This document shows, in pieces, positions 1-8,775 of a DNA stretch of 64,000 bases. The stretch's first letter is position 1. Each line of letters opens with the position of its first letter. The DNA comes from JACKIP01 sp963710165. Its GTDB lineage: Bacteria > Pseudomonadota > Alphaproteobacteria > Micavibrionales > Micavibrionaceae. A program made the position numbers and the translations under genes. Location of the stretch: NCBI GenBank assembly GCA_963710165.1, contig CAVPYZ010000004.1:1-64000 (forward strand), given 5' to 3'. A model generated the notes under the pieces. It was not told the origin of the DNA, did no database searches, and was given only the letters and a program-made list of their open reading frames with translations.

Positions 1-988
1 ATCGCATATATTGCCAGAAGTTATATATTGCAGAATATAGACAACATATCCAGTTACAAAGGCAATGCCCATTTTACGATCAGATTTTTTTGAAGACCAG
101 TAACCAGATTGAAAATAAAATGCGTGATAGCCAGTGTGATCCACATATCCAGACTAACAATCTGATCACCTGCGGTTGTGACATCAATCGGTTTGATGGC
201 CGCGGCAATTCCCAAAATCATTAAAATATTAAACACGTTTGATCCGATAATGTTACCGACAATCAAATCTGTTTGTTTTTAAGGCTGCCGCAACACAGGT
301 CGCCAGTTCAGGCAAGGACGTTCCCAGTGCAATCAGGCTGAGGGCAATAACGGCTTCGGGCACACCCAGAATAGTAGCAGACATCTGCGCCCCTCGTACC
401 AGAAATTCCGCGCCGCCTGCTATTAATAACAATCCCAATATCAGAAAAATATAGGCCAGTTTGGGGTTGGCAAATTCGGGGTTTTCAATTTCCTCGACAA
501 TGTCTTTCTCGTCGTTTTTTGACGCGCTTTTATATTGGTACAAAACGTATAGGCCCAGCACACCAACCATGGCAACACCCGCCCATTGATCAATGTAGCC
601 ATATAAAAACAACAGAACCATCCCCATCGTGGTGACACCCATCATGATGGTGTCATTCATAATATCGCGCGGCTTCACCGACATGGTTGCCACAATCGCC
701 GCCGACCCACAAACCAGCAAAATATTGGCAATATTCGATCCCAATACATTACCAATGGCAATACCCGCAGAGTCTTTTAAATTCGCATTGATGGAAACAA
801 TCAATTCGGGCAAAGACGTTCCGAAGGCAACAATTGTAAAGCCGATAATCAGGGGGGATAAACCAAATTTGCGGGCAATATCAGACCGCACCGTCAATCG
901 TCCAGTCACCACCGCGTACCAACATTATGGCACCCAGCCCCATCGCCCCCAGGGCAAGTATGAAAAGATTAAATTCTGATAGATCCAT
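1..988 (-). pseudogene. Na+/Ca2+ exchanger family membrane protein, three frameshifts, cut by window edge
   Basis: Inner-membrane cation/calcium antiporter of the YrbG/CaxA type. Translating the minus strand in three frames recovers one protein: it starts at the ATG at 988 (MDLSEFNLFILALGAMG), then carries the two family alpha-repeats, with GTSLPELIVS and GNVLGSN in the first and GTSLPELAT and GNIIGSN in the second. The frame breaks three times: near 885-895 (about one extra base), near 275-283 in a T run, and at 87-93 in a run of seven T. The C-terminal piece (MGIAFVTGYVVYI) continues past base 1. The breaks may be assembly errors rather than a true pseudogene. Family identity is firm; ion specificity is inferred. 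Confidence 0.85.
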
Positions 989-1075
989 TTAGATGCGCTT
1001 CTTTTATCTTCTCTGAAGGTACTATCATGTCTTTAACAAAATATAAAAGAAAAATGTTAAAGTGAAATACTCGTC

Positions 1076-1835
1076 CTATTCTTTTGATCCGTCTTCCCAT
1101 TCCAGACCAAAACCATAGGCACGGTCCATTTCCGCATGTCCCGGAAAATATTCGGAGAAATTGGTCAGGCGCAAATCGCCGTTTTCATTTTTAACCATGC
1201 CCACCGCGCACATCACCAGTTCCGGTTTTTTCGCATGGGGTGACATTTTCAAATCCTGTTTTCCGGGAATATCAATCTCGATTTCCGGCAAAACCGTACG
1301 CCAGTCGGGCGCGCCCTGATAGATATACATGTAAAATAAAACGCGCTTTATCTGATCCCACTTGGCGCCGTTAATAACCATTTTCTCGTCAATACCCTCG
1401 GTGTCACCCGTACGTTCATCACCGGTGTGATAGATAAAAGGCGGCTCGTCTTTCGATCCGAACATGTCGCCAAATGCCTGTAAACAGCCACGCGTGCCAT
1501 CCTGCATTTCATACAGACAGCCCAGATCCAGATCGGCGGCTTGCTCTATAATCTCTGTTTTTTCTTGCCCAGTAATCGGCGAAAAAGCCCGTCTTTTCTT
1601 TTTCAATTTCAACACGATCCCAGGATAGCTTGATTGTTATGTCGGGGAAAACACCATTATCCGGCTTTTCGACAAATGCGCTTTCACCACTGGCATCCAC
1701 CAAAACGTCATCATTATGCGCCTCTGCATCATCAATGTCATAATGACCTGCCGCGCCCAATGCGTCCCCATGACCGGAAAAATCCGCACGCCCCTTGGTT
1801 GCCTCTTCAATCGCTGATCCTGAATTCTTTGCCAT
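1076..1835 (-). pseudogene. TerA/TerD-like tellurium resistance family protein, one frameshift
   Basis: Two overlapping minus-strand frames form one protein of about 252 residues, starting MAKNSGSAIEEATKG at 1835. The C-terminal half resembles TerA of the tellurite resistance/stress family: DLDLGCLYEM, GCLQAFGDMFGS, a DERTG segment, INGAKWDQIKRVLFYMYIYQG and EYFPGHAEMDRAYGFG. The frame breaks in a run of six T at 1549-1554; removing one base gives a continuous reading ARKTEIIEQAADLDLG. The domain in other species is associated with calcium binding and envelope or chemical stress. No other ter gene is visible nearby. The frameshift may be a sequencing error. Confidence 0.75.
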
Positions 1836-2037
1836 ATCTCTATAATCCTTTGTCTTCTTTCAAGTAACATAGCGCAGAAGAGTATCTTTGAAAAGAATAT
1901 GAGCATATAAAAATCGAAGAGTTGATTTTACTTACAAATAGAAGAAAAACCTTCCTAAAAAAATTAACGCCATATATGGAACCACGTTTTTTGCAAAACG
2001 TTCGGTATTCACAATATAAATCAAAAAGGAACTTACG

Positions 2038-2394
2038 ATGAAAAAATTTGCACTAACCGTTCTGGCTTTTGGAATGATCAGCATGCCCGCCATAGCAGGT
2101 GACCATGATAAAGATATGAAGCATAAACATGAAGATATGAAAGAAATGAAAATCGACTCTGCCAAAGAGTTGATTGGTGAATATGGCATCGCTTATCTTG
2201 CAACAGAAAGCATTGGTAAAGACGTACATAATAACGATTTGGAAAAAATCGGCATGATTAATGACATGGGTATCAGTGAAGAAGGCAAAGTGAAATACGT
2301 TGTCGTAGAAATGACTGATGGCACGATGATGGCTGTTCCACATTCGGGCCTAAAATGGAATGAAGAAAAAGACGCCCTCATCATGAAGAAATAA
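2038..2394 (+). CDS. Small secreted His/Met-rich PRC-barrel-like protein
   Basis: Encodes 118 residues with a clear N-terminal signal peptide (MKKFALTVLAFGMISMPAIAG), so the mature protein is probably periplasmic. A short His/Asp/Met/Lys stretch (GDHDKDMKHKHEDMKEM) follows and could bind metal. The rest resembles a PRC-barrel fold: a conserved start (ELIGEYG), a segment about state or binding (NNDLEKIGMINDM) and a strand run (KVKYVVVEMTDGTMMAVP). The start is supported by AAGGAA eight bases upstream. It stands alone and ends in a strong terminator. The PRC-barrel assignment is inferred from pattern; the metal-binding idea is speculative. Confidence 0.7.
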   Translation: MKKFALTVLAFGMISMPAIAGDHDKDMKHKHEDMKEMKIDSAKELIGEYGIAYLATESIGKDVHNNDLEKIGMINDMGISEEGKVKYVVVEMTDGTMMAVPHSGLKWNEEKDALIMKK

Positions 2395-2416
2395 AAAGCT
2401 AATCATTTATTTAAAA

Positions 2417-2443
2417 GCCGGAGATTATATCTCCGGCTTTTTT
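2417..2443 (+). terminator. Rho-independent terminator
   Basis: A perfect 9-bp stem (GCCGGAGAT / ATCTCCGGC) with a three-base loop is followed by six T and preceded by four A. It closes the PRC-barrel gene that ends at 2394. The flanking A and T runs mean it may also work on the other strand. Confidence 0.92.
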
Positions 2444-2547
2444 GTGTAGAAAATTCTTTCTGCTTTCAATACAAAACGGCATTTGGTAAGAATTTTTATG
2501 GTTACATATATCTATTTATCAACTCGCTTACAGAATAATTTGCAAAT

Positions 2548-4002
2548 ATGAAATACTTGCAGAGCCATTTCCTCCCTAAATTTTTTACCCTGATTTTTGC
2601 AATTTTTATTGCTGACTTTCTGCTATACAAAGAAGAACTGGGATGGACACTTGGTCTATTTGGGCTTGTCTTGGTTCTTCTCCTTTGTCTTTTTAATTTT
2701 CGTAATCTTAGAAATGGTTTTGCAATTACAATTGTTTCCTTAACCATTGTACAATGCCTTGTTTTGATCGAGAAAAGTAACATGTTATCAATTCTCCTTA
2801 TTTGTCTTGGCTTTATGACTTTAATTGTTTTCAAACATGATCATTGGAAATCCAGCGCACTTATTTGGTTTAAAGAAATTTTAAGAGCTACGCTCTTATT
2901 CGGCAGATCGTTCGATCAGGCATTTACGGCTCTCAAGAATGCAACAATGAGAAAACAAAAACTCTCTATTTATGAAACCTTTTTTCGTAGCTGGTTTTTA
3001 TCTATTGCTCTATCGCTGATTTTTATTTTTTTATTTGCACAAGCCAACCCCCTCATTATGAGACATTTTCAAAACTATGACCTGTCTGTTTTCTTCAAAG
3101 CGATTTCTGTCTGGCGTTTATTATTTTGGCTCATTATGGCCTGCATTATTATGACGATCATACGCCCGCGCCTTAAAATAAATACATATAAAATAAGAAA
3201 AGATAAGAATAATTATATTTCTTATCTATTTACAGAATCATCCGTTATACGTTCTCTAATTATATTTAACGCAATATTTGCCGTTCAAACTTTGCTTGAT
3301 GTCATTTATCTATGGGGCGGCACCAGTCTTCCGAAAGGCATAACATATGCAGAATATGCTCAAAAGGGCGCATACCCCTTAATTATAACCGCATTACTTT
3401 CTGCTGTTTTTGCTATTTTATCTAATAGAATTTCACTAACTGCCAAAAACAGCCAGCTTTTAAAAAAGCTTTTATATTTATCGATTCTACAAAACATCTT
3501 TTTAGTGATCTCAAGCATATTTAGAACACTTCTTTATATTGAAGCGTATTCTTTAACATATTGGCGCATCTCAGCCATTATTTGGATGGGTCTCGTCGCA
3601 TTCGGTCTTGTTTTCATTATTATTCAAGTTTTACAAAAAAAGTCTGATACATGGCTTATCAATGTAAATGTCATTACACTATTAAGCGTTTTATTCTTAT
3701 TTACATTTATCAATTGGCCATCATTCATTGCACGCTATAATATTATGCATAGCGGCCTCATGATAGAAGGAGGACGTTCTTTAGACTATCAATACATTAT
3801 AGAACTTGGGCCCATGATTATTCCGGCACTTAGAGAAATCCAAAACAACAAAAATACAACTCTATCGTCAAAAAATCATTTAATTCAAATTGAGGATTAT
3901 CTATATAACAAACTAGATCGCTCTTACAATTCATGGAGGGGATGGACATACCAAAACCATCGAATTTTGACCAAACATAAAGATCTTAAACATATAAAAT
4001 AG
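2548..4002 (+). CDS. DUF4153/DUF4173-type polytopic membrane protein
   Basis: Encodes 484 residues with about ten hydrophobic segments, so it is an integral membrane protein. The segment DVIYLWGGTSLPKGITYAEYAQKGAYPL and the following helices (LTYWRISAIIWMGLVAFG) are typical of the DUF4153/DUF4173 families common in alphaproteobacteria, whose function is unknown. A C-terminal tail (about 400-484) lies outside the last helix and ends with a DRSYNSWRGWTYQNHR segment, also usual for the family. The gene is visibly richer in A and T than the EttA gene after it. No clear ribosome binding site precedes the ATG at 2548. Confidence 0.8.
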   Translation: MKYLQSHFLPKFFTLIFAIFIADFLLYKEELGWTLGLFGLVLVLLLCLFNFRNLRNGFAITIVSLTIVQCLVLIEKSNMLSILLICLGFMTLIVFKHDHWKSSALIWFKEILRATLLFGRSFDQAFTALKNATMRKQKLSIYETFFRSWFLSIALSLIFIFLFAQANPLIMRHFQNYDLSVFFKAISVWRLLFWLIMACIIMTIIRPRLKINTYKIRKDKNNYISYLFTESSVIRSLIIFNAIFAVQTLLDVIYLWGGTSLPKGITYAEYAQKGAYPLIITALLSAVFAILSNRISLTAKNSQLLKKLLYLSILQNIFLVISSIFRTLLYIEAYSLTYWRISAIIWMGLVAFGLVFIIIQVLQKKSDTWLINVNVITLLSVLFLFTFINWPSFIARYNIMHSGLMIEGGRSLDYQYIIELGPMIIPALREIQNNKNTTLSSKNHLIQIEDYLYNKLDRSYNSWRGWTYQNHRILTKHKDLKHIK

Positions 4003-4046
4003 ACGACAAGACTTTTCATTCTGCGATAAATATGTTTTAAAGCCAT

Positions 4047-5712
4047 ATGACTGACTATATCTATGTAATGCACGAACTGACAAAATCCTATGTCAGCGGC
4101 AAAAAAGTTCTTGAAAATATCACCTTATCCTTTATTCCGGGCGCGAAAATCGGGGTTTTGGGACCGAACGGCGCGGGTAAATCGACGCTTCTTCGTATTA
4201 TGGCGGGGCAGGATAAGGATTTCACCGGCGAAGCATGGGCGGCCGAGGGCGCAAAAATCGGCTATCTGGAGCAGGAACCGCAACTGGATGAGACAAAAAC
4301 CGTTTTTGAAAACGTGATGCAAGGCAAAGCCGACATGCTGGAAAAGCTGGAACGTTTTAATGCGATCGGCATGGAAATGGCGGAGCCGGACGCCGATTTT
4401 GACAAACTAACCGAGGAAATGGGCGAATTGCAAGATCAGATCGACGCTGCCAATGGCTGGGAACTGGAACGTGAAGTTGAACAGGCGATGGACGCGCTCC
4501 GTTGTCCGCCCGCCGATTGGCCGATCAAAGACCTGTCCGGTGGTGAAAAACGCCGCGTGGCGCTTGCCAAACTTCTACTTGAAAAGCCCGATATTCTGTT
4601 GCTTGATGAACCGACCAACCATTTGGACGCTGAATCCGTGGGGTGGTTACAGCAACATCTGGTGCAATATAGCGGTATGGTCGTCATGGTCACGCATGAT
4701 CGTTATTTCCTTGATAATGTTACCAGCTGGATTTTAGAAGTCGCCCACGGGCGCGGTATTCCGTATGAGGGCAACTACTCTTCCTATCTGGAAGCCAAGC
4801 AGAAACGCTTGCTACAAGAAGCGCGCGAAGATAAATCTCGCCAGAAAACGCTGGAGCGTGAAGCGAAATGGATGGGGCAATCCCCGAAAGCGCGTAAGGC
4901 AAAATCCAAGGCGCGTATCAATTCATACGAAGAATTACTCCAAGAGTCGCAAGGCGAGACCCAGCGTAATGCCCAGATTGTTATTCCAACACCGCCGCGC
5001 CTGGGGAATTTGGTTATTCAGGCGGAAAACGTCAATAAGGCCTTTGGCGAGAAATTATTGATTGATGATTTGTCTCTTCTCCCTCCCCCCCGGCGGAATT
5101 GTCGGTGTGATCGGGCCGAACGGCGCGGGTAAAACCACGCTCTTTAAAATGATTACAGGCAATGAAACCCCCGATGCGGGAACTTTCACCGTCGGTGACA
5201 CTGTCAAGCTTGGGTATGTTGACCAGTCGCGTGACGCGCTTGATCCTGATAAAACTGTTTGGGAAGAAATTTCCGACGAGTTGGATCATTTGATGCTCGG
5301 CAAAATCGAAATGGCAAGTCGTGCGTACGTCTCCGCTTTTAACTTCCGCGGGCCCGACCAACAACAAAAGGTTGGTAACCTGTCTGGTGGTCAACGCAAC
5401 CGCGTACACCTTGCCAAAATGTTGAAAACCGAAGCCAACGTTCTGCTACTCGATGAACCAACCAATGATCTGGATACCGAAACCCTCTCTGCTTTGGAAG
5501 AAGCGATTGAGCGTTTTCCGGGCTGTGTTGTGGTCATCTCCCACGATCGCGCCTTCCTTGACCGCCTGTGTACGCACATTCTAGCATTCGAAGGCAACAG
5601 CCATGTCGAATGGTTCGAAGGCAACTACGAAGCCTACGAAGCCGACTACAAAAGACGTACAGGTAAGGATGCCAGACCAACACGGATCAAATATAAGAAG
5701 CTGGCGGCTTAA
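4047..5712 (+). pseudogene. ettA: Energy-dependent translational throttle protein EttA, one frameshift
   Basis: An ABC-F ATPase of about 555 residues with two ABC domains and no membrane segments; EttA binds the ribosomal E site and gates the first elongation step by ATP/ADP ratio. The first domain has Walker A GPNGAGKST, signature LSGGEKRR and Walker B ILLLDEPTNHLD. The inter-domain linker follows, then a second Walker A GPNGAGKTT, signature LSGGQRNR and LLLDEPTNDLD. The start MTDYIYVMHELTK matches EttA N-termini. The frame breaks at about 5080-5096, where the C-rich tract CCCTCCCCCCC precedes the second Walker A; one extra base upstream would explain it. Since EttA is conserved, an assembly error is quite possible. 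Confidence 0.88.
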
Positions 5713-5720
5713 AAATTTTT

Positions 5721-6444
5721 ATGGAAGAAAAATTTAAAAAATGGCTTTTAAATCGTGGGTATGCTGAGAACGGTGCAGTTCAAAGTTACTCAAAAGCTAT
5801 TCCGCTTATTTCTAACCACTATTCAAAAGAAACTGGTAGTCAAATTGACATTTATAAAATCTCTGATCAAACTAAAATTAGTGGGTTAGCTCATGATTAC
5901 AGCCAAACAGGTAAATTTTCTTCTTTTGGTTATGAACATCATGGAAGATTTCGTGCCGCTATGTCTCGCTACTCAGAATTCTTTGCGCAATATTATGGCG
6001 GCTTAAATGATTCAGAAGTTTTAATTACGAAAGAAACTTTAGAAGAAACCGAGATATCTAACGTTAATTTTTCATATGAAAGAGATCTTCAAATAACATT
6101 ATGTGCTCAAATTTCTGAATTGTTTCCCAATTATAAAATATATGGAGACTTCAAACTTAGGTATCGAATATGTCATAGGTAATAGAAGATTAGATGTTGT
6201 TCTTGAGCACATAAAAACAAGTGATTTGCTTATTATAGAACTCAAATCGGGTATGGCAGATTATAAAGTTTTTGGCCAAATATCTATGTATATAGGATTA
6301 TTACAAAAAGAATTCCCAGATCGAAAAATTAATGGAGTTGTTATAGCTGGTTCTATAGATGAGAGTTTGAGAAATGCATGTGAAACTACAAATCGTATTA
6401 AGATTCAAGTCTACAGGATGAACCTAGAATTAGAAGATATTTAG
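5721..6444 (+). pseudogene. PDDEXK (NucS/DUF91-like) restriction-type nuclease, one frameshift
   Basis: Two overlapping frames form one protein of about 240 residues. The N-terminal part (about 1-95: FKKWLLNRGYAENGAVQSY, then HHGRFRAAMSRY) resembles the DNA-binding-like N-terminal region seen in various restriction endonucleases. The C-terminal part has a PDDEXK core: acidic residue in NRRLDVVLEH, then LLIIELKSG and FGQISMYIG, with the layout of NucS/DUF91 nucleases. The frame breaks near 6145-6160; one base lost from, or added to, that tract restores it. The gene is AT-rich compared with ettA, follows it by eight bases, and precedes a PemK-like toxin gene by six, suggesting an acquired defence unit. 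Target is unknown. Confidence 0.7.
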
Positions 6445-6450
6445 TTTTTT

Positions 6451-6840
6451 ATGTCTCATACTAAAGACTTCATCACTTGGCATGATTTAAAGTCAAAATT
6501 GACCAGCATTCAAACGTTCCGACATTTAAAGAACGCCAAATATGGTGGTGTTCCATTGGTATTAACGTTGGGCACGAAGAAGATGGCAAAAACGATGATT
6601 TTCATCGTCCTGTTTTAATAACACGCAAGTTTAATAAACGCTTATTTTGGGGTATTCCTTTAACAACAAAAATAAAAGATAACCCATTTTAATATTAAGG
6701 TAAATTATAAAGGTCGCGAGCAGTGTGCAATGGTGACACATTTACGAGTATATGATGCCAAACGCTTAACTGATCAGGAAGGAAAGTTTTCAAATATACA
6801 ATTTCAAAAAGTTAAAGACGCTTTAAAAAATTTACTCTAG
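6451..6840 (+). pseudogene. PemK/MazF-like endoribonuclease toxin, frameshifted
   Basis: No single long frame covers this gene. Joining three segments gives MSHTKDFITWHDLK, then VPTFKERQIWWCSIGINVGHEEDGKN...HRPVLITRKFNKRLFWGIPLT, then VNYKGREQCAMVTHLRVYDAKRL, ending in the TAG at 6838-6840. The middle and last parts match PemK/MazF toxins (Q-I-WW-S-G-N-G-E with RPVLI, GIPLT and a late LR-YDAKRL). The breaks are near 6512 (one A short) and near 6680-6690. PemK-type toxins cleave mRNA and are normally paired with an antitoxin; none is evident upstream, although the nuclease gene ends six bases before. Either sequencing error or decay explains the breaks. Confidence 0.65.
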
Positions 6841-6848
6841 AAATTACT

Positions 6849-6868
6849 CACCCCGCTCGCGCGGGGTG
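6849..6868. other. Perfect GC-rich hairpin after the PemK-like gene
   Basis: CACCCCGC and GCGGGGTG form an 8-bp perfect stem around a four-base loop. No T run follows on either strand, so it is not a classical intrinsic terminator. It stands out in an AT-rich stretch, eight bases after the toxin stop codon. Confidence 0.55.
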
Positions 6869-7024
6869 CATGTGCCTAATGACAATTTGTAATAAAATTA
6901 TACACATAATCCACAAAGTTGAAAGGCTTCATAAATCCGTTTTATGGAATCACCAAAACCCTTGCGGAACTCTTGCCTCTCTAATACGCTGATTACATAG
7001 AACAAAATTATTCAGGAATACATC

Positions 7025-7912
7025 ATGGAACTTCTCGCACCGCTTTTTGAACAGCTTAATGATATGGGCGTGGGCTTTATGAAGTTATTGCCGATGTTGG
7101 GGATTGCGTTTGTCATCATGTTGGTGACGTGGATTGTTTCCAAGGCTGTACGTTTTATCCTGAACAAGGCGCTGGATAATGCGCACGTACATATGCGGCC
7201 GTCTCTGAAAAGTCTGTTTCTGACCCTTGCCAAAATCGGGGTGTGGACGTTTGGCTCCCTGATTGCATTAACAATCGTTATTCCGTCCCTGACCCCTGCG
7301 AAAATGTTGGCGGCGTTGGGGCTTGGGTCGATTGCGATTGGTTTTGCCTTTCAGGATATTTTTGAAAACTTCCTTGCCGGTATTATGATCATGCTGCGCA
7401 AGCCCATGCGTATTGGTGATTTTATTGTATGCGGCGATGTGAAAGGCAAGATCGAACAGATCAATATTCGTGATAGTTTTATTCGCCAGACCGACGGGCA
7501 ATTAATTCTTGTTCCCAATTCCAAGCTGTTCAAAAATGAGGTTTTTGTTCTGACCGATCAAGACGTACGCCGCTTTGAAGTTGTGTGCGGTGTTGCGTAT
7601 GATGTAGAGCTATCAAATGCCAAATCGGTTATTCAAAAGGCGGTTGAGGGATGCGATCTGGTGTTAACAGACAGACCCGTACAGGTTTTTGCCTGTGAAT
7701 TTAATTCCTCCTCCGTTGATTTTAATATCCGCTGGTGGGCGAAATCAGCGCCGCTGGATAAACATGAAAGCCGTGATCAAGTGATTATGGCAGTGAAAGC
7801 CGCGTTGGATGACGCCAATATCGAAATTCCGTTCCCGTACAGAACCCTGACATTTAAAGAAGATTTGAACATCAATCAAAAGAGTGATGACAAAGAAAAA
7901 GCCGCGGCATAA
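7025..7912 (+). CDS. mscS: MscS-family small-conductance mechanosensitive channel
   Basis: Inner-membrane channel that opens under membrane tension and releases solutes on osmotic downshock. The 295 residues give three N-terminal membrane helices, the third being the Gly/Ala-rich pore helix (LGLGSIAIGFAFQDIFENFLAG, about residues 95-117). The cytoplasmic beta domain follows (RIGDFIVCGDVKGKIEQINIRDSFIRQTDG, VPNSKLF) and then the alpha/beta domain (about 180-280). Length matches the basic MscS type. A GGAAT-containing spacer precedes the ATG. The gene is transcribed alone and is convergent with osmC. Confidence 0.93.
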   Translation: MELLAPLFEQLNDMGVGFMKLLPMLGIAFVIMLVTWIVSKAVRFILNKALDNAHVHMRPSLKSLFLTLAKIGVWTFGSLIALTIVIPSLTPAKMLAALGLGSIAIGFAFQDIFENFLAGIMIMLRKPMRIGDFIVCGDVKGKIEQINIRDSFIRQTDGQLILVPNSKLFKNEVFVLTDQDVRRFEVVCGVAYDVELSNAKSVIQKAVEGCDLVLTDRPVQVFACEFNSSSVDFNIRWWAKSAPLDKHESRDQVIMAVKAALDDANIEIPFPYRTLTFKEDLNINQKSDDKEKAAA

Positions 7913-7949
7913 ACGCAACGGCTTTTCAAAAAATGTTATAGAACGACAG

Positions 7950-8396
7950 TTACGCCGCAAGTTCCTGTTGATTCAAGCTGGCATCCAAAGTGATATCAGC
8001 GTTGAGCAATTTGGAAATCGGGCAATTTTCCTTCGCTTTTTGTGCGCATTCCAGAAATTCATTCGCATCCGCACCCTCAATATCTGCGCTAAGTGTCAGG
8101 TGTACGTGTGTCACTGCAAAGCCGTCGTCTTTTTTCTCGAGCGTTACATCGGCTTTTGTATCAATAGAGTTCGCGGTCATGCCCGCTTCCCCTAAAATCA
8201 TGGATAGCGCCATTGAAAAACACCCCGCATGTGCCGCGGCAATCAATTCTTCCGGGTTTGTACCTTTTTCCTCTTCAAAACGCGTATTGAAACCGTATGG
8301 TTGATCTGATAACACACCGCTCTCGGTTGAGATGTGGCCCGTGCCTTCTTTCAGACTACCTTGCCATTTGGCGTCGGCTGATTTTACTATTTTCAT
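7950..8396 (-). CDS. osmC: OsmC-family peroxiredoxin
   Basis: A 148-residue thiol peroxidase of the OsmC type, which reduces organic hydroperoxides in the cytoplasm. The first catalytic cysteine lies in NPEELIAAAHAGCFSMALS (about residue 59) and the second in KAKENCPISKLLNADITLD (about residue 124). The full length and the N-terminal KADAKWQGSLKEGTGHISTES strand agree with OsmC rather than the Ohr subgroup. It starts at 8396 just downstream of a small membrane protein gene whose stop codon is at 8399, so the two are likely cotranscribed. Confidence 0.93.
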   Translation of the reverse strand: MKIVKSADAKWQGSLKEGTGHISTESGVLSDQPYGFNTRFEEEKGTNPEELIAAAHAGCFSMALSMILGEAGMTANSIDTKADVTLEKKDDGFAVTHVHLTLSADIEGADANEFLECAQKAKENCPISKLLNADITLDASLNQQELAA

Positions 8397-8398
8397 GT

Positions 8399-8683
8399 TC
8401 AGTCTCCTTTTGTGTTAGTGCTTGAGAACTTGAAGGCGATGTATTTATATTTCAAGATGATGTGATACGCTGCAAAATCCGCTAAAAATATATAAGTATA
8501 CCCCCAATAAGCCAGCAGCAGTCCCAATAAAGCCATCGCCCACGGAATCCACCCGACTTTCCATGCTAGGGATTTATCGGTGCGCAGTTCCTGGTTGCTG
8601 ACTTTACGCAGGGCGGGTTTCAGCATCAATATGCCGGCATAAAATCCTGCAAGAAAGCCAACGGCGCCGAATAGATAAAGCAT
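8399..8683 (-). CDS. Small membrane protein of unknown function
   Basis: Encodes 94 residues. A first hydrophobic segment (LYLFGAVGFLAGFYAGILML) and a second (IPWAMALLGLLLAYWGYTYIF) are separated by a charged, probably cytoplasmic loop, and the tail is basic. I recognise no family. It lies two bases upstream of osmC on the same strand and is divergent from uppP, with about 92 bp of shared upstream region. Confidence 0.6.
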   Translation of the reverse strand: MLYLFGAVGFLAGFYAGILMLKPALRKVSNQELRTDKSLAWKVGWIPWAMALLGLLLAYWGYTYIFLADFAAYHIILKYKYIAFKFSSTNTKGD

Positions 8684-8775
8684 AACAGTTTGTTTTCATT
8701 GATTTTGGTTGTGGTAACGTCTATAGGATATTTAATTACGCGACGATAATCAACCGCGAGATATAAAGAACTGTT

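Noticed and set aside
629..979. Plus-strand open frame opposite the cation exchanger.
   Set aside because: It is antisense to the recognisable exchanger sequence and matches no family.
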